Of a stretch of DNA of 53,995 bases, positions 33,570-40,391 are shown in pieces. Made by a program: the position numbers and the translations under genes. The number at the start of each line of letters is the position of its first letter. The stretch's first letter is position 1. Source of the DNA: Actinopolymorpha alba DSM 45243 (GTDB lineage: Bacteria > Actinomycetota > Actinomycetes > Propionibacteriales > Actinopolymorphaceae); the NCBI RefSeq assembly GCF_000373925.1, contig NZ_KB892776.1:1-53995 (forward strand), in the 5' to 3' direction. The notes beneath the pieces are model-generated. The model ran no database searches, was not told the DNA's origin, and saw only the letters and a program-made list of their open reading frames with translations.

Positions 33570-34169
33570 ATGAGGCGACGCGTGCCTAGGGCGGGACTTT
33601 CGACCGCGGCCGTGGTGGAGGCCGCGCTGCTCCACGTCGACGAGCACGGCGCGGACGGCCTGACTCTGGCCGCCGTGGCGGGCCGGACCGGCGTCGCCGC
33701 ACCCTCGCTCTACAAACACGTACGCAATCTCGCCGAACTCCGCCGGCTCGTCGCCACCCGCGTGATGGATGAGTTCAGCCACCGCCTCGGCGTCGCGGTG
33801 ATGGGCCGCAGCGGCGACGACGCGGTGGCCGCGCTCATGCGGGCTTGGCGGGAGTACGTGAAGGAGTACCCCGGGAGGTACGCCGCCATCCCGTCAAACC
33901 CGCTGTCTGACCCGGCCCTCGCGGAGCCCAGCGGGCGACAGCTCGAGATCATCCTCGCTGTCCTGCGGGGGTACGGGCTCGAGGGCGCGGCGGCCATCCA
34001 TGCCACCCGGTGTTTGCGGTCAGCGGGGCACGGTTTCGCATCCTTGGAGGCGGCCGGCGGATTCGGGCTGCCGGAGGACCTGGACACCACCTTCGAGCAC
34101 CTGATGGACATGCTCATCGCCGGTCTTCACGAACTCAGCAGCGCGACGCCCGCCACTGATCGGCGGTGA
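33570..34169 (+). CDS. TetR-family regulator with WHG-type C-terminal domain
   Basis: The 199-residue protein has an N-terminal TetR helix-turn-helix (VVEAALLHVDEHGADGLTLA, then AGRTGVAAPSLYKHVRNLAE) and a C-terminal ligand domain with LRSAGHGFASLEAAGGFGLP, typical of the WHG (PF13305) subgroup. It lies 62 bp after the metallo-hydrolase and probably represses the pair through the palindrome at 32742-32762. Its last 35 bp overlap the convergent GNAT gene. GTG 33582 is a possible later start. Confidence 0.88.
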   Translation: MRRRVPRAGLSTAAVVEAALLHVDEHGADGLTLAAVAGRTGVAAPSLYKHVRNLAELRRLVATRVMDEFSHRLGVAVMGRSGDDAVAALMRAWREYVKEYPGRYAAIPSNPLSDPALAEPSGRQLEIILAVLRGYGLEGAAAIHATRCLRSAGHGFASLEAAGGFGLPEDLDTTFEHLMDMLIAGLHELSSATPATDRR

Positions 34170-34701
34170 TCCGCCAGAGCACGTGTCGGGAGAGGCGATG
34201 GCCCGCCGGGAGCCGCGGATGATCGAAGTCGTCGGCCGCGTCATGGGTCATGCCGATGCGACGCATGACCGCCTGTGAGCGCAGGTTGGTGGTGGCCGTG
34301 AACGACACGATCTCGGTGAGACCCGCCGGGTCGAAGCCGAACGCGAGCGCCGCCCGGGCCGCTTCGGATGCGTACCCCCTGCCCCAGGCTGATCGGGCCA
34401 GGCGCCAACCCACCTCGACCGCTGGGGTGAAGTGTGCATCGAAGGACGGCACCGAAAGGCCGGTGAACCCGATGAACTCTCCGGCGCCTTGGACCTCGAG
34501 CGCCCAGAGGCCGAATCCGCGCTCGGGGAACGCCGACTCGATCCGGGCCACCAGGTCGTCGCTCTCTTCGCGGGTCATGAGAGCGGGGAAATGCTCCATC
34601 ACGTCGGGATCGGAGTTCAGGGCGGCGAACGGCTCCAGGTCGCTGTCGCGCCAACGACGGAGGATCAACCGTTCGGTTTTGAATTCAGATCGCTCAACCA
34701 C
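34135..34701 (-). CDS. GNAT acetyltransferase, RimJ/RimL-like
   Basis: The 188-residue protein has TERLILRRWRDSDLEPFAAL, typical of the RimJ/RimL (Acetyltransf_3) branch, EFIGFTGLSV, and the acetyl-CoA loop VGWRLARSAWGRGYASEAAR, then FTATTNLRSQAVMRRIGM. Such enzymes acetylate amines or protein N-termini; the substrate is not predictable. The start is GTG at 34701. It overlaps the TetR gene tail to tail by 35 bp. Confidence 0.88.
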   Translation of the reverse strand: MVERSEFKTERLILRRWRDSDLEPFAALNSDPDVMEHFPALMTREESDDLVARIESAFPERGFGLWALEVQGAGEFIGFTGLSVPSFDAHFTPAVEVGWRLARSAWGRGYASEAARAALAFGFDPAGLTEIVSFTATTNLRSQAVMRRIGMTHDAADDFDHPRLPAGHRLSRHVLWRITADQWRASRC

Positions 34702-34716
34702 CAGGTGACCTTACCG

Positions 34717-34745
34717 GGCGTGAACCAGGCGTGAACCAGGCGTGA
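34717..34745. repeat. 11-bp tandem repeat (2.6 copies)
   Basis: GGCGTGAACCA is repeated at 34717-34727 and 34728-34738, with a partial third copy. It lies between the divergent GNAT and membrane-protein genes. Confidence 0.85.
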
Positions 34746-34776
34746 GCCGCGTTGGCGCTGGTGCAGCGCCGCTCCC

Positions 34777-34797
34777 GGGGCATACCGGGTATACCCC
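34777..34797. promoter_or_regulatory. Palindrome before the membrane protein gene
   Basis: GGGGCATACC-G-GGTATACCCC is an inverted repeat with one mismatch pair. It lies 47 bp before ATG 34844 and includes TATACC, which may serve as a -10 box. It could be an operator; its regulator is unknown. Confidence 0.45.
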
Positions 34798-34843
34798 GTT
34801 CGCCGGATGGTGGTCCGGCCGGGGTACCCGCAGGGTGGATGCC

Positions 34844-35368
34844 ATGACGACGTACGCCCCTCGCGCGAGCGCCCTCGCACGTCCCCTGACCGTCCCTCGG
34901 TGGGCCACCGTCGCGGCCCACATCACCGCCTGCCTCACCATTCCTTCGGGACTGTGGCGGATCGCGCTAGTCGTCGGCCTCCCGCTCACGAAGTACGACA
35001 CGAGCCTGGTCCCGGTCCGGGAACGGCTTTACATCGTGTCGCTCTCCTTGGTCGCGGAGATCCTCGCCGTTCTGACGCTCGGCCTGGTCCAGCCGTGGGG
35101 TGAGGTCATGCCACGTTGGGTTCCGCTGCTGGGTGGGCGGCGGATCCCGCCGCTGGCCGCCGTCATTCCGGCCAGCCTGGGCTCGGTGGCGCTGGTCGCG
35201 CTGAGCATCTTCGCGACGTACAACCTCACCATCCGGGAACCCCTCGGCACACCGATCCAGCAGGGGCTGCTGATCGCGTGCTACGTACCCCTACTGGCCT
35301 GGGGACCCATGCTCGCCGCCGTCACGGTCGCGTACTACCGCCGGCGCCGCGCCGAGGTACGCCTGTAG
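34844..35368 (+). CDS. Four-helix integral membrane protein of unknown function
   Basis: The 174-residue protein starts MTTYAPRASALARPLTVPRW. It has four hydrophobic segments: about 22-45 (AAHITACLTIPSGLWRIALV), 62-82 (LYIVSLSLVAEILAVLTLGL), 105-128 (AAVIPASLGSVALVALSIFA) and 138-165 (LLIACYVPLLAWGPMLAAVT). Its end is basic (YYRRRRAEVRL). Family and function are not recognised. It converges with and overlaps the Nudix gene by 78 bp. Confidence 0.75.
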   Translation: MTTYAPRASALARPLTVPRWATVAAHITACLTIPSGLWRIALVVGLPLTKYDTSLVPVRERLYIVSLSLVAEILAVLTLGLVQPWGEVMPRWVPLLGGRRIPPLAAVIPASLGSVALVALSIFATYNLTIREPLGTPIQQGLLIACYVPLLAWGPMLAAVTVAYYRRRRAEVRL

Positions 35369-35929
35369 AAACGGCCCCTGCAGGGGCGAGAGCGGAACCA
35401 TCCCCAGCTCCGCCGGCGGAGCGACCCGGCTGGCGAGCTCCCACCCGTCCGTGTCGGTCCAGTTCGCGTTGGCGTCGACGAGGCGGCCCGTCGCGGTGCC
35501 GCCGAACACCAGCTGCACACTGTCGGGGTAGGGGTACGCATAGCCGTCGGGCCGTGGCCCCAGATGAGCCAGATGAACGAAGCCGAGGTAGGTCAGGGTC
35601 GCGCGATCGACCTGCCACCCCGTCTCCTCGGCCACCTCGCGTACGACGGCCTCGGTCATCGTTTCGCCCGGCTCCGGACGGCCGCCAGGCCAGACATGCC
35701 GCTCGTGGCGGTTCTCGCAGACCACGACGCCACCTGGGGTCGCGACGATGCAGCGCACGGAGCTGACGAGTTCGTCGGGCACCCGCACGGTTGTGAGGTA
35801 CGACGAGAACTCCAACGGGATGCTCCCACCCGGCCCCCATGCCTCGCGGTGGACCGCGGCCGGCCGATGCTGACCGAGAATCCGCAGTAGCTCAGGGTGT
35901 CGACGTCGACCGCTGGAGCCGTCCTTCAC
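35291..35929 (-). CDS. Nudix hydrolase
   Basis: The 212-residue protein carries a complete Nudix box GRPEPGETMTEAVVREVAEE followed by TGW, with all catalytic Glu residues, after VRCIVATPGGVVVCENRHER. It should hydrolyse a nucleoside diphosphate linked to another group; the substrate is unknown. GGAGGG lies 5 nt before GTG 35929, which decides that start over an in-frame ATG at 36004. The C-terminal 25 residues overlap the opposite membrane-protein gene. Confidence 0.88.
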   Translation of the reverse strand: MKDGSSGRRRHPELLRILGQHRPAAVHREAWGPGGSIPLEFSSYLTTVRVPDELVSSVRCIVATPGGVVVCENRHERHVWPGGRPEPGETMTEAVVREVAEETGWQVDRATLTYLGFVHLAHLGPRPDGYAYPYPDSVQLVFGGTATGRLVDANANWTDTDGWELASRVAPPAELGMVPLSPLQGPFLQAYLGAAPAVVRDRDGGEHGSPGQ

Positions 35930-35972
35930 AGAAACCCTCCTGTCACCTTGGCAAACCGCCGGAATCCTTGAG

Positions 35973-36515
35973 TCAGCCCTTGAGCGGACGTCCAGTTGCG
36001 CCAAGGGTCTCGCCGATAATACGTACAGCCTTCGGGCCGACTCCGTGCATCGCCAGCAGGTCAGCTTCGGTCAGTTCGGCGACCTGGGCGAGAGTGGTGA
36101 TGCCGGCACTTGCAAGCGCCTGCGTGGCGGGTCTGCCGATGGCCTTGGGCAGGTCACCGACCTCGCCAGCGGCCGCGGACTCCGCGGCTGCTGCCTGCGT
36201 TGCGAGCCGCTTCGGTGCGCGCGAAAGCCAGGCGCGGCGTACCCAGTGGTTGAGCTCCTGACCGTTGATGTCCCCGAGCGGGATACGTACGCCGATTGGC
36301 GTCGCGCCACGGGTCAGCCGCTCAGCGGTTTTGTGCCTTGCCAGGACCTCGTCCGCCTCCGCCGCGGGGAGATGAAGCTGCACATAGTCTTCCTTGTCCT
36401 TCGAGGCGAATCGCTTGTCGCCCACAGTGAATGCGGCGGTGCCGAAGCCGGTGTCCTGCTCGGCGGTCTCGGGGAGGGAAAGCGCGGTCTTGCGAAGCTG
36501 GGCGAGCGTCGTCAT
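35973..36515 (-). CDS. MmcQ/YjbR-like domain fused to a helix-hairpin-helix domain
   Basis: The 180-residue protein starts MTTLAQLRKTALSLPETAEQ. Residues 1-110 are a YjbR/MmcQ-like double-wing domain (DTGFGTAAFTVGDKRFASKD, then VRIPLGDINGQELNHWVRRA). Residues about 125-180 are a helix-hairpin-helix pair (LPKAIGRPATQALASAGITT, LTEADLLAMHGVGPKAVRII), as found in DNA-binding or repair proteins. The combination suggests a DNA-binding protein; no catalytic site is evident. It lies upstream of the Nudix gene by 43 bp. Confidence 0.82.
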   Translation of the reverse strand: MTTLAQLRKTALSLPETAEQDTGFGTAAFTVGDKRFASKDKEDYVQLHLPAAEADEVLARHKTAERLTRGATPIGVRIPLGDINGQELNHWVRRAWLSRAPKRLATQAAAAESAAAGEVGDLPKAIGRPATQALASAGITTLAQVAELTEADLLAMHGVGPKAVRIIGETLGATGRPLKG

Positions 36516-36578
36516 GGGTCCACTTTGGCATGCCGGCTGAAGTACCTGTGCTCGCCGAGCCTGCCGAACTTGCCGAGC

Positions 36579-36620
36579 TGTCAGAGGTTTCTCGGCTAAG
36601 AGACCGAGAAACCTCTGACA
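36579..36620. repeat. Inverted repeat, 17-bp perfect arms
   Basis: TGTCAGAGGTTTCTCGG (36579-36595) is the exact complement of 36604-36620, with an 8-nt loop. It lies 64 bp upstream of the YjbR-HhH start. Confidence 0.9.
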
Positions 36621-36671
36621 ACCCGGACCTAACCCGGCGACGATGTGGCGGCCCTGGCAACCAGTGCACGC

Positions 36672-36728
36672 CGAACCTTGAGTAGATGCCCACTTTCGCG
36701 CGGGAAGTGGGCATCTACTCAAGGTTCG
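36672..36728. repeat. Inverted repeat, 24-bp perfect arms
   Basis: The arm 36672-36695 (starting CGAACCTTGAGTAGATGCCC) is the exact complement of 36705-36728, with a 9-nt loop TTCGCGCGG. Confidence 0.9.
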
Positions 36729-36777
36729 ACGCCCGACCTCGTCAGATCTGCCCGCGATGTGAGACTAGGCGGGCGCC

Positions 36778-36903
36778 GTCTCACATTGTGTACACCTTCT
36801 CGGGTGCGAGGCAGGGCATATCCCCACCAGGCAAGGCAAATTCGCCTAGTGAGGCGGGGAATTGCCGCGTGAGGTCCGCCAAAGGGTGTACACAATGTGA
36901 GAC
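36778..36903. repeat. Inverted repeat, 19-bp perfect arms, 88-bp interior
   Basis: GTCTCACATTGTGTACACC (36778-36796) is the exact complement of 36885-36903. The interior contains a second imperfect stem (GGCAAATTCGCC with GGCGGGGAATTGCC around 36836-36865). Confidence 0.88.
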
Positions 36904-36970
36904 AGGAGCCCGGTTTCTCAATAGACGAGACGTTCAGGTGTACGCCATTCGAGACAGCCGCGGCCTCACG

Positions 36971-37233
36971 GAGGCTTATTCAAAACCTCTGGCGCCGGAG
37001 AAGTTGCTGGATCTGATTGAGCCGGAACCGAACCATGATCAACTAGGCCGCCAGCGGTCCGGCCTGCGAGACGACCCGCAGCAGATCAAGATCGTTTCGG
37101 GGAAGTGGCCCACGCTCCGCGCGGAGCGTGGGCCACTTCCCCGAAACGATCTTGGTCGCGCCTCCACCAAGTCGCCTCCCGCTGCTTTCACGATGCCGCG
37201 ACCTGTCGGCGTAAAGGGGTTTGAATAAGCCTC
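36971..37233. mobile_element. Candidate MITE-like unit with terminal inverted repeats
   Basis: GAGGCTTATTCAAA (36971-36984) is the exact complement of 37220-37233, and the next bases still pair partly. The 263-bp interior has no gene and carries the 68-bp palindrome at 37087-37154 and the AACCATGATCAACT word shared with 31470. No target duplication is obvious, so the mobile origin is inference only. Confidence 0.4.
37087..37154. repeat. 68-bp perfect palindrome with no loop
   Basis: Each 34-bp arm (first arm starting CAAGATCGTTTCGGGGAAGT and ending CACGCTCCGC) is the exact complement of the other, meeting at 37120/37121. Pairing extends three more positions on each side with one G-T. Such a sequence can extrude as a cruciform. 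Confidence 0.95.
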
Positions 37234-37344
37234 GCCGTATCTCCCGACGAAGCACGCTCAATTCGCCTTGCCTGTCGACGAGTCAGCGCACGAAGACCCG
37301 AACTGGTCCCCCATCCGCCGTACCTCGCCAAAACCGTGAAGAAT

Positions 37345-37365
37345 CCGGGGGTCACAGCACCCCGG
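37345..37365. terminator. Hairpin related to the 5465-5512 terminator
   Basis: CCGGGG pairs with CCCCGG around GTCACAGCA. The 3' half GCACCCCGGAATCT is identical to the one at 5.5 kb, suggesting a dispersed repeat. No gene clearly ends here. Confidence 0.5.
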
Positions 37366-37474
37366 AATCTCGCAAGCTATCTCCTAGTCGGCATGAGCCC
37401 GGCCAGCACCTTGGCCCATAGATACTCCCACCGTCCTGCCGTGTAGCGGTAGGCGTCGCCCCGAGGTCAGCCTC

Positions 37475-37502
37475 TTGACAACCGGACGCTTCCTTGTAAT
37501 GT
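37475..37502 (+). promoter_or_regulatory. Promoter of the second LacI-type gene
   Basis: TTGACA (37475-37480), a 16-nt spacer and TAATGT (37497-37502) are close to consensus. Initiation near 37509 would leave a leader of about 55 nt. Confidence 0.75.
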
Positions 37503-37517
37503 CTGGCTGCAAGCAGC

Positions 37518-37547
37518 ACTGATCCGTATTAGTAAAGAGGATTCAGT
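37518..37547. promoter_or_regulatory. Possible autoregulatory operator
   Basis: ACTGATCC and GGATTCAGT form an imperfect inverted repeat just downstream of the predicted start of transcription and before the lacI-type gene. Its spacing is wide for a LacI operator, so this is tentative. Confidence 0.35.
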
Positions 37548-37564
37548 CAAGGAGCCGGACTGCT

Positions 37565-38590
37565 GTGCGGGTACGTCAAGCTGACATCGCGCGTCGTGCC
37601 GGCGTGTCTCAGGCCACGGTCTCGATGGTGATCAATGGCCGCGGTGACGCGGCCGGCATCCCAGCGGAGACGCAGCGCCGCGTCCTCGAGGCGAGCCGGA
37701 GTCTCGGTTACGTCCCCAATCCCGTCGCCCGCAACCTACGCGGCAAACGCACCAACCTGCTCGGCGTTCACAGCTTCGAGGCGGTGTTTCCGCTCGACCG
37801 CCGGGACTACTACTACGAGTTTCTCCTGGGAATCGAGGAGGAAGCCGAGAGCGCTGGCTACGATCTGGTGCTTTTCACCTCCGCTGGCGGTGAGCCGGAT
37901 CGCCGCCGCCGGATCTACCGCGACGGTGTCAAGCGACTCACTATTGCCGACGGCAGCATCCTGCTGGGCGTTCACTCCGATCGGGACGAACTCCTCCGTC
38001 TGGTCAAGGACGGCTATCCCTTCGTCCATATTGGCCGGCGGGATATTCCGGGTGCGACCATTCCGTTCGTCACCACTGACTATGCGCGGGCGGTCGAGCA
38101 GGTGGTCGACAACCTCCTCCGGCTCGGCCATCGCCGGATTCTCTACGCCGGGTCGGAGGTTCCCATCGAGCCGCAGCACGATCGTAGGAAGGGATTTCGG
38201 GCCGCCCTGGCCGCGCACAAGGTCCGGACCGGCCGCCTCGTCCAGCTACCGCCGGATGCCGTGACGGCCGACTGGCTCAAGCGACTGATCAACGACGGCT
38301 ACACCGCCGTCCTTCTCGAAGGGCTTCCACACGCCCGGCAGGCCCTCACGGCCGCGGCCGGCGTGGCGATTCCAGACGACCTGTCTGTTGTCGTCCTCGA
38401 CTCACCACCTTCAGGTACTAACGAGTTCGCGGCTTGGAGCACGTTACGTATTCCCCGCACCGAGATGGGCAGAGCGGCCGTACGCCTGCTGCTCTCCCGC
38501 CTGGACCAACCAACCAAGGCGCCTGTTCAGCTGGTGCTGCCGAGCAGCGCACCAGCACCGCACACCATCGCCACACCCGCAAGGACGTAA
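37565..38590 (+). CDS. LacI-family regulator
   Basis: The 341-residue protein has the LacI helix-turn-helix QADIARRAGVSQATVSMVIN and hinge PNPVARNLRGKRTNLLGVHS. Its effector domain includes YYEFLLGIEEEAESAGYDLV, LGHRRILYAGSEVP and AVLLEGLPHARQALTAAAGV, more divergent than the 23-kb LacI. The start is GTG at 37565 with AAGGAG 10 nt upstream. It precedes an FAD oxidoreductase by about 50 bp in the same direction, so the two probably form one unit. Confidence 0.9.
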   Translation: MRVRQADIARRAGVSQATVSMVINGRGDAAGIPAETQRRVLEASRSLGYVPNPVARNLRGKRTNLLGVHSFEAVFPLDRRDYYYEFLLGIEEEAESAGYDLVLFTSAGGEPDRRRRIYRDGVKRLTIADGSILLGVHSDRDELLRLVKDGYPFVHIGRRDIPGATIPFVTTDYARAVEQVVDNLLRLGHRRILYAGSEVPIEPQHDRRKGFRAALAAHKVRTGRLVQLPPDAVTADWLKRLINDGYTAVLLEGLPHARQALTAAAGVAIPDDLSVVVLDSPPSGTNEFAAWSTLRIPRTEMGRAAVRLLLSRLDQPTKAPVQLVLPSSAPAPHTIATPART

Positions 38591-38641
38591 GAGCCTGACA
38601 TCCCACAGCGACGACCAACTGGGAAGGATCAGAAGGTGACC

Positions 38642-40297
38642 ATGCGCGAACTCCAGGCGGATCTACTCGTGGTCGGCGGCGGCCTGGGCGGTGTCGCCGC
38701 GGCACTCACCGCGCTGCGGCTGGGCCGGCGAGTCGTACTCACCGAAGAAAGCGAATGGCTGGGCGGACAGCTGACCAGCCAGGCGGTGCCACCGGATGAG
38801 CACCCGTGGGTCGAGAGTCGCTACGCCTCACCAAGCTATCGCGCATTACGCCAACGGATCCGGGACTTCTACCGCCGCAACCTTCCGTTGACAGCGGACG
38901 CGGCCGCGGCTCCATTGCTGAACCCTGGTCGTGGCTTCGTCAGCCCGCTCTGCCACGAGCCGGCCGTCGCCGTCGCCGCCATTCACGAACTCCTCGCGCC
39001 GTATCTCGCCGCGGGCCAACTCACCCTGCTACTTCAGCACGAGCCGGTGGCCGTCCACCGCACGGGTGACCACCTCGAGGGTGCCACGGTCCGGCGTCGT
39101 GGCGGCGACGACATCACCATCACCGCGTCGTACGTCGTCGACGCGACTGAACTCGGCGACCTCCTCGAACTCGGTGGCGTCGAGCACGTGATCGGCGCGG
39201 AAGGCCAGGACGATACGGGCGAGCCGCATGCCCCGGAGGTCGCGAATCCCCTTGACCAGCAGGCGATCACGTGGTGCTTCGCGATCGAGCACCGGCCCGG
39301 CGAGGACCACACGGTCGAACGCCCGCCAAGCTACGACCACTGGCGGCACCACGTCGCGCCGTTCTGGCCCGGCCCTCAGCTTGCCTGGACCGATGTCGAC
39401 CCGGTGACGCTCGCGACCCGGCACCGGCCGATCTTCCTCGGCGAGCCGGATGAGGAGAACACCCAGGACTTCTGGCGTTACCGGCGGATCGTCGCCAAGG
39501 CTCACTACCGTCCCGGCACCGTGGAACACGACGTGACGCTGGTGAACTGGCCCCAGAACGACTACTGGGAAGCCCCTCTCCTCGGCGTCGACGAGACCAT
39601 ACGCGACCACGCCCTCCGGCAGAGCCGGGAACTCGCGCTCTCACTCCTGCACTGGATGCAGACCGAGGCGCCACGGCCCGACGGCGGCGCCGGATATCCC
39701 GGCCTACGGCTGCGACCTGACATCACCGGAACTCCCGACGGTCTCGCGATGCGCCCCTACATTCGCGAAGCCCGCCGGATCAAGGCGGAGTTCACCGTGA
39801 CCGAACTCCACGTCGGCGTGGAAGCCGCGGGCGACAACGGTCCCGTGCAGTTCGACGATTCCGTCGGGCTCGGCAACTACCGCATCGACCTTCACCCGAG
39901 CACGGCCGGCCGGACCTACGTCGACATCGACTCCTATCCGTTCCAGATCCCACTCGGCGCGCTCATTCCGGCCCGGGTCGAGAACCTCCTGCCCGCCAAC
40001 AAGAACATCGGAACGACGCACATCACCAACGGCTGTTACCGCCTGCACCCGGTCGAATGGGCAATCGGTGAAGCGGTGGGCGCGCTCGTGGCGTTCTGCC
40101 TCGATGGTCAGCATCGGCCACGCGAGGTGCGTGCGGACGCTGAACGGCGTACCACCTATCAGCGGCTGCTGACCGAACGGCTCGGCATCGAACTCGCCTG
40201 GTCACCGGAGATCCGCGGCCTTTCGACCCACAAACGCCCCGCCTATCCGCAGTTCGCCGAACTCGCCGGCGCGCAGGCGCCACCCATCCTCCTCTGA
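38642..40297 (+). CDS. FAD-dependent oxidoreductase (FAD_oxidored family)
   Basis: The protein of about 551 residues starts MRELQADLLVVGGGLGGVAA. The Rossmann GxGxxG, TEESEWLGGQLT, an internal ASYVVDATELGDLLELGGVE strand, and the late LLPANKNIGTTHITNGCYRL with EWAIGEAVGALVAFCLDGQH fit PF12831-type FAD oxidoreductases that often occur with sugar catabolic or polysaccharide genes. AGAAGG lies 5 nt before ATG 38642; GTG 38636 is an alternative. It follows a LacI regulator, so the substrate may be a sugar derivative, which is inference. Confidence 0.88.
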   Translation: MRELQADLLVVGGGLGGVAAALTALRLGRRVVLTEESEWLGGQLTSQAVPPDEHPWVESRYASPSYRALRQRIRDFYRRNLPLTADAAAAPLLNPGRGFVSPLCHEPAVAVAAIHELLAPYLAAGQLTLLLQHEPVAVHRTGDHLEGATVRRRGGDDITITASYVVDATELGDLLELGGVEHVIGAEGQDDTGEPHAPEVANPLDQQAITWCFAIEHRPGEDHTVERPPSYDHWRHHVAPFWPGPQLAWTDVDPVTLATRHRPIFLGEPDEENTQDFWRYRRIVAKAHYRPGTVEHDVTLVNWPQNDYWEAPLLGVDETIRDHALRQSRELALSLLHWMQTEAPRPDGGAGYPGLRLRPDITGTPDGLAMRPYIREARRIKAEFTVTELHVGVEAAGDNGPVQFDDSVGLGNYRIDLHPSTAGRTYVDIDSYPFQIPLGALIPARVENLLPANKNIGTTHITNGCYRLHPVEWAIGEAVGALVAFCLDGQHRPREVRADAERRTTYQRLLTERLGIELAWSPEIRGLSTHKRPAYPQFAELAGAQAPPILL

Positions 40298-40304
40298 GCT
40301 GGAC

Positions 40305-40328
40305 CGGCGCCGGAGCGCACCGGCGCCG
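40305..40328. terminator. GC-rich hairpin after the FAD oxidoreductase
   Basis: CGGCGCCGG (40305-40313) pairs with CCGGCGCCG (40320-40328), with a 6-nt loop, starting 7 bp after the stop codon. Confidence 0.65.
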
Positions 40329-40364
40329 ATCCACTAGCCCCTGACGTGAACGTCGCGGATTTCG

Positions 40365-40378
40365 CCACCACGTGGTGG
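40365..40378. promoter_or_regulatory. 14-bp perfect palindrome before the F420-type oxidoreductase
   Basis: CCACCACGTGGTGG lies 13 bp upstream of ATG 40392 and would fall in the promoter-proximal or leader region. It could be an operator; the regulator is unknown. Confidence 0.5.
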
Positions 40379-40391
40379 GTATGGAGAGGTG

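Larger units (their letters stand above)
36516..37564. other. About 1 kb without a gene, dense in long inverted repeats
   Basis: I find no convincing gene here. Open frames that cross the region (for example 36686-37228) are only palindrome translations. The stretch holds five large inverted repeats listed separately (36579-37233), a terminator-like hairpin at 37345-37365, and the promoter and possible operator of the downstream LacI gene. Confidence 0.75.

Noticed and set aside
36686-37228. A 180-residue frame across the inverted-repeat cluster
   Set aside because: Much of it is translation of palindromes (a repeated GKWPTLRAERGPLP-type segment appears on both strands), with no start signal or family match.
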